Shown here piece by piece: positions 1 through 6,755 of a stretch of DNA of 18,337 bases. The position numbers were made by a program, and so were the translations under genes. This stretch comes from JBBSIG01 sp038232215 (GTDB taxonomy: Bacteria > Actinomycetota > Thermoleophilia > Gaiellales > Gaiellaceae). Numbering within the stretch: the first letter of the stretch is position 1; each line of letters starts with the position of its first letter. The notes under the pieces were generated by a model. The model was not told where the DNA came from and did no database searches. It was given only the letters and a program-made list of their open reading frames with translations. The DNA lies in contig JBBSIG010000021.1 in the NCBI GenBank assembly GCA_038232215.1, positions 1-18,337 on the forward strand, given 5' to 3'.

Positions 1-1182
1 ATGAAGTTCGGGGGCAGCTCGGTCGCCGATCCGGAGAAGCTGAAGGGCGTGGCGCGCCGCCTCGTCGCGGCGCGGGAGGCCGGGAATCGCGTCGTCGCGG
101 TCGTCTCGGCGATGGGCAAGACGACCGACGAGCTGCTCGACCTCGCCCATCAGATGTCGCCGCTGCCCGACCGCCGGGAGCTCGACATGCTGATCTCGGT
201 CGGGGAGCGCGTCTCGTGCGCGCTCGTGGCCATGGCGATCATCGACCTCGGACACCAGGCGGAGTCGCTCACCGGCTCGCAGGCCGGGATCGTGACCGAC
301 ACCGTGCACGGCAAGGCGAAGATCGTCGAGGTGCGGGCGCGCCGCGTGCACGACGCGCTCGATCGCGACCGCATCGTGCTCGTGGCCGGCTTCCAGGGCG
401 TCTCGACCGGTCACGAGATCACGACTCTCGGACGTGGCGGCTCGGACCTGACGGCGGTTGCCGTCGCCGCGGCGCTCGGCGCCGACGCGTGCGAGATCTA
501 CACCGACGTGGAGGGCGTCTACACCGCCGATCCCCGCCTCGTCCCCGGCGCCCGCAAGCTGCACGCAGTCACCCACGACGAGATGCTCGAGATGGCCGCC
601 TCGGGCGCGCGGGTGCTGCAGCTCCGCTCGGTCGAGCTCGCTCGCAACCACACCGTCAAGCTGCAGGTCCGCTCCACGTTCACGGACGCGGAGGGAACCT
701 GGATCGTCGAGGAGGACGACCGCATGCTCGAGAAGGCGATGATCTCCGGTGTGACGCACACCTTCGAGGAGACGGTCTATCGCGTCGAGGGCGTGCCGGC
801 CGCGCGCCTCTTCGAGGCCCTGGCCGAGGCCAGCGTCAACGTGGACACGATCGTCCAGACCGGGCCCGAGATCGTGTTCTCGGCTCCGGTCGAGGATCGC
901 GCGGACGCCTCGGCGACGCTCGACGGCCTGGGAGTCCGCTGGACGGCTCGCGACGATCTCGGCAAGGTGAGCGTGATCGGGGCGGGAATGAAGAGTCATC
1001 CCGGTGTCGCGGCAAAGACGTTCTCCACCCTCGCGGGGCTCGGCATCGAGCCGCACGTCGTGACGACGTCGCCGATCAAGATCGCCGCACACGTCGCGAG
1101 CGAGGACGTGGCGCGCGCGGTGCGCGGCCTGCACGAGGCGTTCGAGCTCGGGGCTGCCGGAGCGGAGCGCGCTCATGGATGA
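1..1182 (+). CDS. lysC: Aspartate kinase, probably missing its first few codons
   Basis: Phosphorylates aspartate with ATP, the first step towards lysine, threonine and methionine; cytosolic. Visible are the KFGGSS nucleotide-binding motif (residues 2-7), TTLGRGGSD (141-149), the EGVYTADPR segment (171-179), and a C-terminal pair of ACT regulatory domains from about residue 245. Length (393 aa) is near the usual 400-410. Family members normally carry a short hydrophobic strand before KFGGSS, so the ATG at position 1 is probably an internal Met and the true start lies just outside the window. In the second ACT domain the usual TSEIK-type segment reads TSPIK, so inhibitor binding may differ from the textbook enzymes (inference). 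The stop overlaps the asd start by 8 bases, so the two are probably translationally coupled. Confidence 0.95.
   Translation: MKFGGSSVADPEKLKGVARRLVAAREAGNRVVAVVSAMGKTTDELLDLAHQMSPLPDRRELDMLISVGERVSCALVAMAIIDLGHQAESLTGSQAGIVTDTVHGKAKIVEVRARRVHDALDRDRIVLVAGFQGVSTGHEITTLGRGGSDLTAVAVAAALGADACEIYTDVEGVYTADPRLVPGARKLHAVTHDEMLEMAASGARVLQLRSVELARNHTVKLQVRSTFTDAEGTWIVEEDDRMLEKAMISGVTHTFEETVYRVEGVPAARLFEALAEASVNVDTIVQTGPEIVFSAPVEDRADASATLDGLGVRWTARDDLGKVSVIGAGMKSHPGVAAKTFSTLAGLGIEPHVVTTSPIKIAAHVASEDVARAVRGLHEAFELGAAGAERAHG
709..715 (+). promoter_or_regulatory. Ribosome binding site for an internal lysC start (beta subunit)
   Basis: GAGGAGG lies 8 nt before an in-frame ATG at 724, the codon for Met242 of lysC. 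Initiation there would give a 152-residue protein made only of the ACT regulatory domains. Bacillus and Corynebacterium aspartate kinases make such a beta subunit from an internal start at a similar place (about codon 246 in Bacillus subtilis). The motif also encodes ordinary Glu-Glu-Asp codons, so chance is possible. Confidence 0.5.
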
Positions 1183-2107
1183 CGCCCGCATCGGCGTCGT
1201 CGGTGCGACGGGGGCCGTCGGAGGCGTCACGCTCGAGCTCCTGGCCGAGCGAGGATACAACCCACGCGTGTTCGCCTCGGCGCGCTCGGCGGGGGAGAGG
1301 ATCGGCGACTCGGTGGTCGAGGAGGCGACCCCCGAGGCGCTCTCGCGGGGCGATCTCGACCTCTGCCTGTTCTCGGTCGGCACGTCGGCGAGCCGCGAGC
1401 TCGTTCCCCACGCCGTCCGCGGAGGAGCCCTCTGCGTGGACAAGTCGGCCGCGTTCCGGCTCACCGACGGCGTGCCGCTCGTGGTCCCGGAGGTAAACGG
1501 AGAGCGCGCGCACGAGAACGAGGGAGTCGTCGCGAACCCGAACTGCTGCGCGATTCCGCTGACGTGCGCGCTGAAGCCGCTGCACGCCGAGGCCGGGCTC
1601 GCGCGCGTGCGCGTGGCGACGTACCAGTCCGTCTCGGGCGCCGGCGCGCGCGCGATGGAGCGGCTGCAAAACCAGGAGCCGGGCGGGGCCGACCTCGCCA
1701 TGGACTGGGACTTCGACGGCGAGGAGTTCGACGAGGAGGCGAAGCTCCGCGCCGAGACGCGCAAGATCCTCGAGCTCCCCGACCTGCCTCTGAGCGCGAG
1801 CTGCGTTCGCGTCCCGATCCTGGTCGGGCACGCCGAGGCGGTCTGGATCGAGACGGAGGAGCCCCTCGCGCCCGGGCGCGCGCGAGAGCTGCTCGCCACG
1901 GCGCCCGGGATCCGCCTCGAGGACTTCCCCACGCCGGCGGCCGCCGCCGGGATCGACGACGTCCTCGTCGGGCGGATCCGCTCCGATCCGACGGTCGAGA
2001 ACGGGCTCGCTCTCTTCGTCGTCTGCGACAACCTCCGCAAGGGCGCCGCGCTGAACGCGATCCAGATCGCGGAGCTGCTGCTCGAGCGCGAGCCCGCCGC
2101 CGCGTAG
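1175..2107 (+). CDS. asd: Aspartate-semialdehyde dehydrogenase
   Basis: Reduces aspartyl phosphate to aspartate semialdehyde with NADPH, directly after LysC. The N-terminal GATGAVG (residues 10-16) is the Rossmann nucleotide-binding loop. NPNC at 121-124 supplies the catalytic Cys124. QSVSGAG (151-157) and RVPILVGHAEA (212-222, catalytic His219) are the other family signatures. At 310 aa it is somewhat shorter than the usual 330-345; the region around 170-190 is acidic and lacks the usual AFNVIP-type segment, which looks like a lineage variant, not damage, because both flanks are intact. The ATG start sits inside the end of lysC with an 8-base overlap, which fixes the operon. The product of this enzyme feeds lysine/diaminopimelate, threonine and methionine synthesis. 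Confidence 0.95.
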   Translation: MDDARIGVVGATGAVGGVTLELLAERGYNPRVFASARSAGERIGDSVVEEATPEALSRGDLDLCLFSVGTSASRELVPHAVRGGALCVDKSAAFRLTDGVPLVVPEVNGERAHENEGVVANPNCCAIPLTCALKPLHAEAGLARVRVATYQSVSGAGARAMERLQNQEPGGADLAMDWDFDGEEFDEEAKLRAETRKILELPDLPLSASCVRVPILVGHAEAVWIETEEPLAPGRARELLATAPGIRLEDFPTPAAAAGIDDVLVGRIRSDPTVENGLALFVVCDNLRKGAALNAIQIAELLLEREPAAA

Positions 2108-2120
2108 GCGGTCCTGCTCG

Positions 2121-2975
2121 TTGCTCCTCGCCGCCGTCTTCGGCGCGCTCGCGCTCCTACTGACCGGCACCGCGCCCGCACCCGCAACGCTGGTGGCCGC
2201 GGGCGACATCGCGTCGTGCTCCTCGCCGGGTGACGAGAGGACCGCTGCCCTGGTAGCGCGCGTCCCGGGCACGGTCGCGACGCTCGGCGACACCGCCTAC
2301 GAGCTCGGGACCGCGGACGAGTTCGCGCGCTGCTACACGCCGTCGTGGGGGCGCTTCCGGGCGCGAACCCGGCCCGCGCTCGGGAACCACGACTACGGAA
2401 CGGCGGGTGCCGCCGGCTACTTCGACTACTTCGGCCCGAGAGCCGGGCCGCGCCGGGGCTACTACAGCTACCGCCTCGGCGCCTGGCACGTGGCGGTGCT
2501 GAACAGCAACTGTCCGCTCGCCGGGGGGTGCGAGCGCGGCTCGCCGCAGGAGCGCTGGCTGCGCGCCGACCTCGCCTCCCATCCCGCGCGGTGCACGCTG
2601 GCGTACTGGCACCACCCCCGCTTCAGCTCGGGCCTCCACGGCGACGACGACACCGTGGCGCCGCTCTGGCAGGCGCTGTACGACGCCCGCGCCGACGTCG
2701 TCCTCGCGGGCCACGACCACGACTACGAGCGCTTCGCGCCGCTCGATCCGGCCGGCCGCGTGGATCGGGCGCGCGGCCTCCGCGAGTTCGTGGTCGGCAC
2801 GGGCGGGAGGAGCCACTACCCGCTCCTTGAGCGCCGGGCCGGCAGCGTGGCCGCAGACTGGCGGACGTACGGCATCCTGCGGCTGACCCTCCGGCAGGCG
2901 AGCTACGACTGGCGGTTCGTCTCCGAGCCCGCGAGCACATTCTCCGACGCGGGCGTCCGTGCCCGCTGCCACTGA
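2121..2975 (+). CDS. Secreted calcineurin-like (purple acid phosphatase-type) metallophosphatase
   Basis: Probably a phosphatase acting outside the cytoplasmic membrane on phosphate esters; the substrate cannot be read from sequence. The first 20 or so residues are a hydrophobic signal-peptide-like segment ending near APA. The metal-binding motifs appear in order: GDI (28-30), GDTAYE (56-61), GNHDY (88-92), a WHH motif (163-165) and GHDHDYER (197-204). This is the full set for a two-metal centre. Several cysteines (33, 71, 131, 137, 158, 283) fit an exported protein with disulfides. The start is TTG, preceded 9 nt upstream by AGGCGG, and lies 13 bases after the asd stop, so it could be co-transcribed with lysC-asd although no functional link is apparent. 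The stop codon's last base is the first base of a palindrome array. Confidence 0.85.
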   Translation: MLLAAVFGALALLLTGTAPAPATLVAAGDIASCSSPGDERTAALVARVPGTVATLGDTAYELGTADEFARCYTPSWGRFRARTRPALGNHDYGTAGAAGYFDYFGPRAGPRRGYYSYRLGAWHVAVLNSNCPLAGGCERGSPQERWLRADLASHPARCTLAYWHHPRFSSGLHGDDDTVAPLWQALYDARADVVLAGHDHDYERFAPLDPAGRVDRARGLREFVVGTGGRSHYPLLERRAGSVAADWRTYGILRLTLRQASYDWRFVSEPASTFSDAGVRARCH

Positions 2976-3192
2976 GCTACTTCCCCCGAGAAGCGATCTC
3001 GGCGATGGCGGAGCGGAGCAGTGGGGAAGTAGCTTGATCTTCAGGCTGCGCCTTTGGCTCGGTTCCGAATCTCCGGACGTGCAGGCACTTCCGAGATTGG
3101 GGCCGAATCTCGAGGCGAAGCCTCTGCTTCAAGCTCCTTCCCCCGTCGGCTCGGCCACGCCCTGCCGACCGCGTGTACCGGGGGAAGGAGCT
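2975..3192. repeat. Pair of nested REP-like palindromes between convergent genes
   Basis: Two long palindromes of the same design frame this gap. In the first, 12-bp arms (2975-2986 and 3023-3034; left arm AGCTACTTCCCC) enclose an inner hairpin CCGAGA/TCTCGG (2986-2991 and 2997-3002). In the second, 13-bp perfect arms (3132-3144 and 3180-3192; left arm AGCTCCTTCCCCC) enclose GTCGGC/GCCGAC (3145-3150 and 3164-3169). The inner arms of the two elements also face each other: 3023-3037 pairs with 3129-3143 with one mismatch. Between them are two short hairpins, 3092-3098/3106-3112 and 3112-3116/3120-3124, and a CCGAATCTC direct repeat (3065, 3103). The array touches the stop codons of both flanking genes. 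It could be a REP doublet, a MITE-like remnant or a bidirectional terminator; there is no T-run. Confidence 0.75.
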
Positions 3193-3808
3193 AGGGACGC
3201 TGCGGGACCGGCGCCGGCGTGAGTGCCTCCTGGACGACACGGAGCACCTTCTCGCGCTTGCCCTCCACGACCGGCTGCAGACCGCCGAGATCGAGACGGG
3301 CGAGCTCGACCCGCCCGGACGTCCGGACCGTGCGGAACCCGAAGTCCGAGAGGAAGTCCCGAGGAAAGATCGTCTTGTGCACGAGGAAGCGCTCCGCGCG
3401 GGACTCGCCCTCGGTATAGCGGTACGCGAACGTCTCGAGCGCCTTCGCACCGTGGTCTCGGGCGTCGCCGATCGCCGCCAGGAACAGCGACTGCATCACC
3501 CACGGGCTGCCCGCGTCGACGAGGTAGGCGCACGTGACGAGCACGGCGTCGTCGGAGGGCGGCCCGGCCGGAAGCTCGGCCGCGCGAGGAAAGAGCGCCG
3601 CCGGCCCGAACTGCATCGAGCCGAGCAGCCGCCCGTCGCCGTCGCGGTAGAGCGTCCCCCACGCGCCCCAGCTCTCCTCCGCCTTCTCCATCCAGCGCTG
3701 CTTGCTCGTCTCGCGCGAGCCCCGCGACTGCCACCAGACGCACGCGTGGCACACCCCCGGCGCGCTCTCGAGCGTCGCCCCTGTCAGGCCGGTCAGCTCG
3801 GGCGCCAT
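3191..3808 (-). CDS. GNAT-family acetyltransferase with N-terminal Cys pair
   Basis: A probable acyl-CoA-dependent N-acetyltransferase; the acceptor is unknown. The N-terminus carries CHACVWW (residues 20-26), a Cys pair followed by aromatics, reminiscent of an actinobacterial GNAT subgroup. The central part alternates strand and helix as in the acetyl-CoA fold: a strand at about 88-97, then a helix ending in a GAKALETF segment (120-127), and FLSDFGFR (152-159), the usual late GNAT signature. The classical RxxGxG/A loop is not clear, so the family call is good but not certain. The ATG start overlaps the stop of the preceding small ORF as TGATG, and its own stop overlaps the right arm of the palindrome array. 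It ends the minus-strand run that begins with the succinate dehydrogenase genes. Confidence 0.7.
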   Translation of the reverse strand: MAPELTGLTGATLESAPGVCHACVWWQSRGSRETSKQRWMEKAEESWGAWGTLYRDGDGRLLGSMQFGPAALFPRAAELPAGPPSDDAVLVTCAYLVDAGSPWVMQSLFLAAIGDARDHGAKALETFAYRYTEGESRAERFLVHKTIFPRDFLSDFGFRTVRTSGRVELARLDLGGLQPVVEGKREKVLRVVQEALTPAPVPQRP

Positions 3809-3909
3809 CAGAACGGCCGGCCGGCCTCGTCGACGACGACGTCGATCCTGGCGGCGCCGGCCGCGTTGGTTGCGCGGACGTCGCTCGAGATCGAGTCCCG
3901 ACTCTCCAT
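3808..3909 (-). CDS. 33-residue small ORF coupled on both sides
   Basis: An ATG at 3909 opens a 33-codon frame that ends with TGA at 3808. It starts inside the stop of the metallophosphoesterase gene (TGATG) and its stop overlaps the GNAT start in the same way (TGATG), so ribosomes could pass along all three. The peptide begins MESRDSISSD and has an ARIDVVVDEAGRPF tail that reads like a beta strand and turn. There are no cysteines and no membrane segment. Codons mostly end in G or C, as in real genes here. I do not recognise a family. It may be a genuine small protein, a leader that couples translation of the two neighbours, or the remnant of a longer gene. Confidence 0.5.
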   Translation of the reverse strand: MESRDSISSDVRATNAAGAARIDVVVDEAGRPF

Positions 3910-4715
3910 CAGCTCGATTGTAGGGTCAGCTCGGTCGCCTCCGGTCGGGCGAAGAACCGGAACGGCACGAAGGTCGTCCCGAGCCCGGGAGAGATGTGCA
4001 GGACGCCGCCCGGGCGACGATAGACACCCTCGGTGTAGCGCCAGCGTCGCTGTGAGAGGCGCAGCTTGCCGCGGCCGTAGGGGATGGCGATCTGGCCCGA
4101 GTGCAGGTGCCCGGCGAGCACGAGGTGGAAGGAGCCGGGAGCGAGCGCGTCGATCACGGCGGGGTAGTGGCAGAGCAGGATCCGCAGGTCGGCTTCCTCG
4201 TCCACGAGCCGCTCCGGCCTCGACCGGCCGAGGCGGTACGAGCGGGGATCGACGCCCGCGACCTGCACGCGTCGTCCCCGCAGCTGCACCGTGCGCGAGT
4301 CGTCGGCGAGCAACGTCGCTGGGCGGAGGTCGGCCGGGACAGCGGGCTTCGAGAAGGGGTCCCGGCTGTCGGCGTAGTCGTGGTTGCCGAGAACCGCGAA
4401 GCAGCTCGGGAGCCGGCCGAGCAGACTGCGCAGGCGCTCCTCGCCCTCGGGGCGGGAGAGCAGGTCCCCGGTGACGAGCACGAGCTCCGGCCGGCGCTCG
4501 GCGGCCCAGGCCACGGCGCGCTCGACTGCCCGCGAGCCGCGCGAGGGGACGCCGAGGTGGAAGTCGGACAGGTGCACCACGCGGAGGCCCTCGAGCTCGG
4601 CCGGCAGGCCCGGAAGCGCGACCGCGAGCGAGCGCAGGCGAACCCAGCCGGCCTCGAACCAGCCCCAGGCGAGTGGGGCGGCAAGCGCGGTCGCGAGCGG
4701 GAGGCGGGCTCTCAT
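3909..4715 (-). CDS. Calcineurin-like metallophosphoesterase (YkuE/YaeI-type)
   Basis: A two-metal phosphoesterase. Members of this subgroup are usually membrane-associated and some act on lipid or nucleotide diphosphates; the substrate here is not known. Motifs in order are HLSDFHLG (48-55), GDLLSR (83-88), GNHDYAD (110-116), CHYP (182-185) and GHLHSGQ (202-208), so the active site is complete. Residues 5-19 form a short hydrophobic N-terminal stretch that may be a signal anchor. It is 268 aa, normal for the family. It lies 30 bases after the sdhE stop, with a strong hairpin in the gap, and overlaps the next small ORF as TGATG. Its place behind succinate dehydrogenase does not suggest an obvious shared role. 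Confidence 0.88.
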   Translation of the reverse strand: MRARLPLATALAAPLAWGWFEAGWVRLRSLAVALPGLPAELEGLRVVHLSDFHLGVPSRGSRAVERAVAWAAERRPELVLVTGDLLSRPEGEERLRSLLGRLPSCFAVLGNHDYADSRDPFSKPAVPADLRPATLLADDSRTVQLRGRRVQVAGVDPRSYRLGRSRPERLVDEEADLRILLCHYPAVIDALAPGSFHLVLAGHLHSGQIAIPYGRGKLRLSQRRWRYTEGVYRRPGGVLHISPGLGTTFVPFRFFARPEATELTLQSS

Positions 4716-4722
4716 CGCCGGG

Positions 4723-4743
4723 TCGCGCGCACGGCGCGCGCGA
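4723..4743 (-). terminator. GC-rich hairpin after sdhE
   Basis: Eight-base arms TCGCGCGC (4723-4730) and GCGCGCGA (4736-4743) with a 5-nt loop sit just downstream of the sdhE stop and upstream of the metallophosphoesterase start. No T-run follows, so it may only partly stop transcription, or may protect the 3' end of the sdh message and lower expression of the downstream genes. Confidence 0.4.
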
Positions 4744-4745
4744 AG

Positions 4746-5630
4746 CTACGCCTCGAGCTTTTCGAGCACAGGCGCCACCGAGACGACGTGGCGCTTGAAC
4801 TTGAGCTCGGAGTCGCTCAGGCCGGCGGCGACGCCGACGAGCTGCGACAGGTGCAGGATCGGCATCGCGAAGTCCTTGCCCGTCGTCTTCCGGAGCTTCG
4901 ACTGCCAGGCGTCGAGGGAGAGATGGCAGAGCGGGCAGGGCGTCACCATCGCGTCTGCGCCTGCGTCCATCGCTTGCTCGATGGGCAGGATCAGCTCGCC
5001 GAGAGCCGTCTCCTCGCGCGCCTGGATGATCGGGAAGCCGCAGCACTTGATCTTCGCCGGGTAGTCGACCGGCTCGCCGCCGCAGGCCGTGATGATCGCC
5101 TCGAGCGACCAGGGCCGGTCCGGGTCCTCGAAGCCGAGGATCTTCGAGGGGCGGAGGATCTGGCAACCGTAGAAGGGCGCCACGCGCAGTCCCTTGAGGC
5201 CCTTGTGCGCGGCCTGCTTCAGCAGCTCGTAGCCCGGGCCCTCGGCGATCTCCCAGAGCAGGTGCCGCACCTCGACGGTCGCGTTGTAGGGCGGCACGCC
5301 GACCGACTGGAGGTTCTCGCTGACGCGCCCGCGCAGCTCCTCGTCGTTCTTCAGCTGCCAGTTCGCCTGACGGAGGTTGAGGGTGCAGACGTTGCAGATC
5401 GTGAGCAGCGTGTCGGCCCCGGTTGCCTCCGCGTAGGCGAGGATGCGGGCGTTCAGGTGCAGGTAGTAGTCGGGCTCCGCCTCGTGGATGTCGCCGGCGC
5501 CGCAGCACGTGACCGACTCCAGCTCCTCGAGCTCGAGCCCGACCTTCGGCGCGAGTGCCCGCGTGGACGTGTCGAGCTCCTTCGCGGAAAGCGAGGCCAG
5601 GCAGCCCTTGTAGTAGGCGACCCGGCGCAT
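4746..5630 (-). CDS. sdhE: HdrB-like cysteine-rich subunit of type E succinate dehydrogenase
   Basis: The likely third subunit of the succinate:quinone (or fumarate) reductase encoded here, taking electrons from SdhB. Two cysteine-rich CCG domains are intact: C10, C42-C43, C79 and C82, then C156, C196-C197, C232 and C235. In heterodisulfide reductase HdrB and type E SdhE such motifs bind an unusual [4Fe-4S] centre (family knowledge). At 294 aa it is standard length. I see no membrane helix, so membrane contact would have to be peripheral. The ATG overlaps the sdhB stop as TGATG, which argues for tight coupling and a 1:1 complex. The name sdhE here means the HdrB-like subunit, not the unrelated flavinylation factor of the same name. 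Confidence 0.88.
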   Translation of the reverse strand: MRRVAYYKGCLASLSAKELDTSTRALAPKVGLELEELESVTCCGAGDIHEAEPDYYLHLNARILAYAEATGADTLLTICNVCTLNLRQANWQLKNDEELRGRVSENLQSVGVPPYNATVEVRHLLWEIAEGPGYELLKQAAHKGLKGLRVAPFYGCQILRPSKILGFEDPDRPWSLEAIITACGGEPVDYPAKIKCCGFPIIQAREETALGELILPIEQAMDAGADAMVTPCPLCHLSLDAWQSKLRKTTGKDFAMPILHLSQLVGVAAGLSDSELKFKRHVVSVAPVLEKLEA

Positions 5631-6742
5631 CAGCCCTCCGCGTGCGGCGGCTCGACGCCGGGCTCGACCTCGGGATCGGTCGCCTTCACGCCCGCCTGCT
5701 CGGTGAACTCGATGCGGCCGAGCGCGTGCTCGCCCTGAACGATCCCGAGCGCGCCGTCCCGACCCTGCTCCTTGACGAGGTTGTAGAGCGCGCGAGACTC
5801 GCTCACGCCCTTGGCGACGTGCGGCGGGAACGGCGGCGGCACCTTCCCCTTCTTCGCGAGCCCGATCGCGAAGCGCGCCTCCTTGAGCGCCGAGACGACG
5901 CCCTGCGTCTTCGGCACGAGCTCGGTCTCGCGGAGCCAGCCGGTCGTCTTCGCAGAGGTGACGAACCACTTCGCGTGCTTCGCGCCCAGGTCGCGGTCGA
6001 TCCCCTCCTTGATCGACTCGGCGCCGAGCTTGGCGATTGCGTCGCGCGGGTCGACACCCTTCGGGCAGCGCTCGTTGCACATGTAGCAGCGCGTGCAGTC
6101 CCAGATGCCGTGCTCGGAGTTGTAGCGCTCGAGCCGCTCGACGGTGTGCCGGTCGCGCGGGTCGCCGACGAAGCGCATCCCCTTCGCGAGCGCCTGCGGG
6201 CCGAGGAACTCCGGATCCGACTCCATCGAGTTGCACTCCGACACGCAGCAGCCGCAGTTGATGCAGAGCGCCTCCTTGTGGATGACGTTCATGCGCTGCT
6301 GGCTGACGAGGTACTCCTTGCCGTCGGGCGGCTCCTCGTAGCCCGGCTCGAGCCAGGGCCGCATCGCCCGGAACTTGTCCCAGAAGGGGCCCATGTCCAC
6401 GACGAGGTCCTTGACGATCGGGAGATTGCCCATCGCCGAGACGACCGGCACGTGCCCCGACTGCGCGATCTCGTACATACGGGTCTTGCACGCGAGCACG
6501 GCGGCACCGTCCATGCGCATCCCGCACGAGCCGCAGATCATCATCCTGCAGCTCTTGCGGAACGAGAGGGTGCCGTCGTGGCGGTCCTTGACGATGTCGA
6601 GCACGTCGAGGAGCGTGGCCCACTCGGGTGCCTCGACCTGGAACTCCTGCAGCTTGCGATCGCCGCTTCGGGAGTCGTAGCGCCAGACCTTGAGGGCGAC
6701 CGTCATGGTCGCGGGCTCGACGTGCACTGCGGCCTCGGTCAC
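5630..6742 (-). CDS. sdhB: Succinate dehydrogenase/fumarate reductase iron-sulfur subunit, long form
   Basis: Carries electrons from the flavin in SdhA. The N-terminal ferredoxin domain binds [2Fe-2S] with C65, C70, C73 and C85. The C-terminal domain has C160, C163, C166 and C170 for [4Fe-4S] and CTRCYMCNERCPKG (216-229) for the third centre. In ordinary SdhB the third centre is [3Fe-4S] with three Cys; here C219 adds a fourth, as in type E enzymes, where a second [4Fe-4S] is expected. The protein is 370 aa, against about 230-320 for most relatives; roughly 130 residues follow the last cluster motif, contain no Cys, and end in a Pro/Glu-rich tail. The GTG start is supported by GAGAGGAG just upstream; an internal ATG at 6706 is possible. 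Confidence 0.93.
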   Translation of the reverse strand: MTEAAVHVEPATMTVALKVWRYDSRSGDRKLQEFQVEAPEWATLLDVLDIVKDRHDGTLSFRKSCRMMICGSCGMRMDGAAVLACKTRMYEIAQSGHVPVVSAMGNLPIVKDLVVDMGPFWDKFRAMRPWLEPGYEEPPDGKEYLVSQQRMNVIHKEALCINCGCCVSECNSMESDPEFLGPQALAKGMRFVGDPRDRHTVERLERYNSEHGIWDCTRCYMCNERCPKGVDPRDAIAKLGAESIKEGIDRDLGAKHAKWFVTSAKTTGWLRETELVPKTQGVVSALKEARFAIGLAKKGKVPPPFPPHVAKGVSESRALYNLVKEQGRDGALGIVQGEHALGRIEFTEQAGVKATDPEVEPGVEPPHAEG

Positions 6743-6746
6743 GCGG

Positions 6747-6754
6747 CTCCTCTC
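6747..6754 (-). promoter_or_regulatory. Ribosome binding site of sdhB
   Basis: On the minus strand this reads GAGAGGAG, 4 nt before the GTG at 6742 and just after the sdhA stop (6758-6756). It supports the GTG start over the internal ATG at 6706. Confidence 0.6.
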
Positions 6755-6755
6755 A

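Noticed and set aside
216..1496. 426-codon plus-strand frame overlapping lysC and asd
   Set aside because: It is an Arg-rich out-of-frame reading of lysC with no motifs.
1076..2293. 405-codon open frame on the minus strand across lysC-asd
   Set aside because: It lies opposite asd, which has complete family motifs. Long antisense frames are expected in DNA this rich in G and C, and the translation is Arg/Ala-rich low-complexity sequence.
2976..3190. Small coding frame in the gap between the phosphatase and GNAT genes
   Set aside because: An 87-codon frame crosses the palindromes, but its codon use is unlike the neighbours and the sequence is explained by inverted repeats.
4101..5738. 545-codon plus-strand frame opposite the metallophosphoesterase and sdhE
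   Set aside because: It is a shadow of two well-supported genes and has no recognisable domain.
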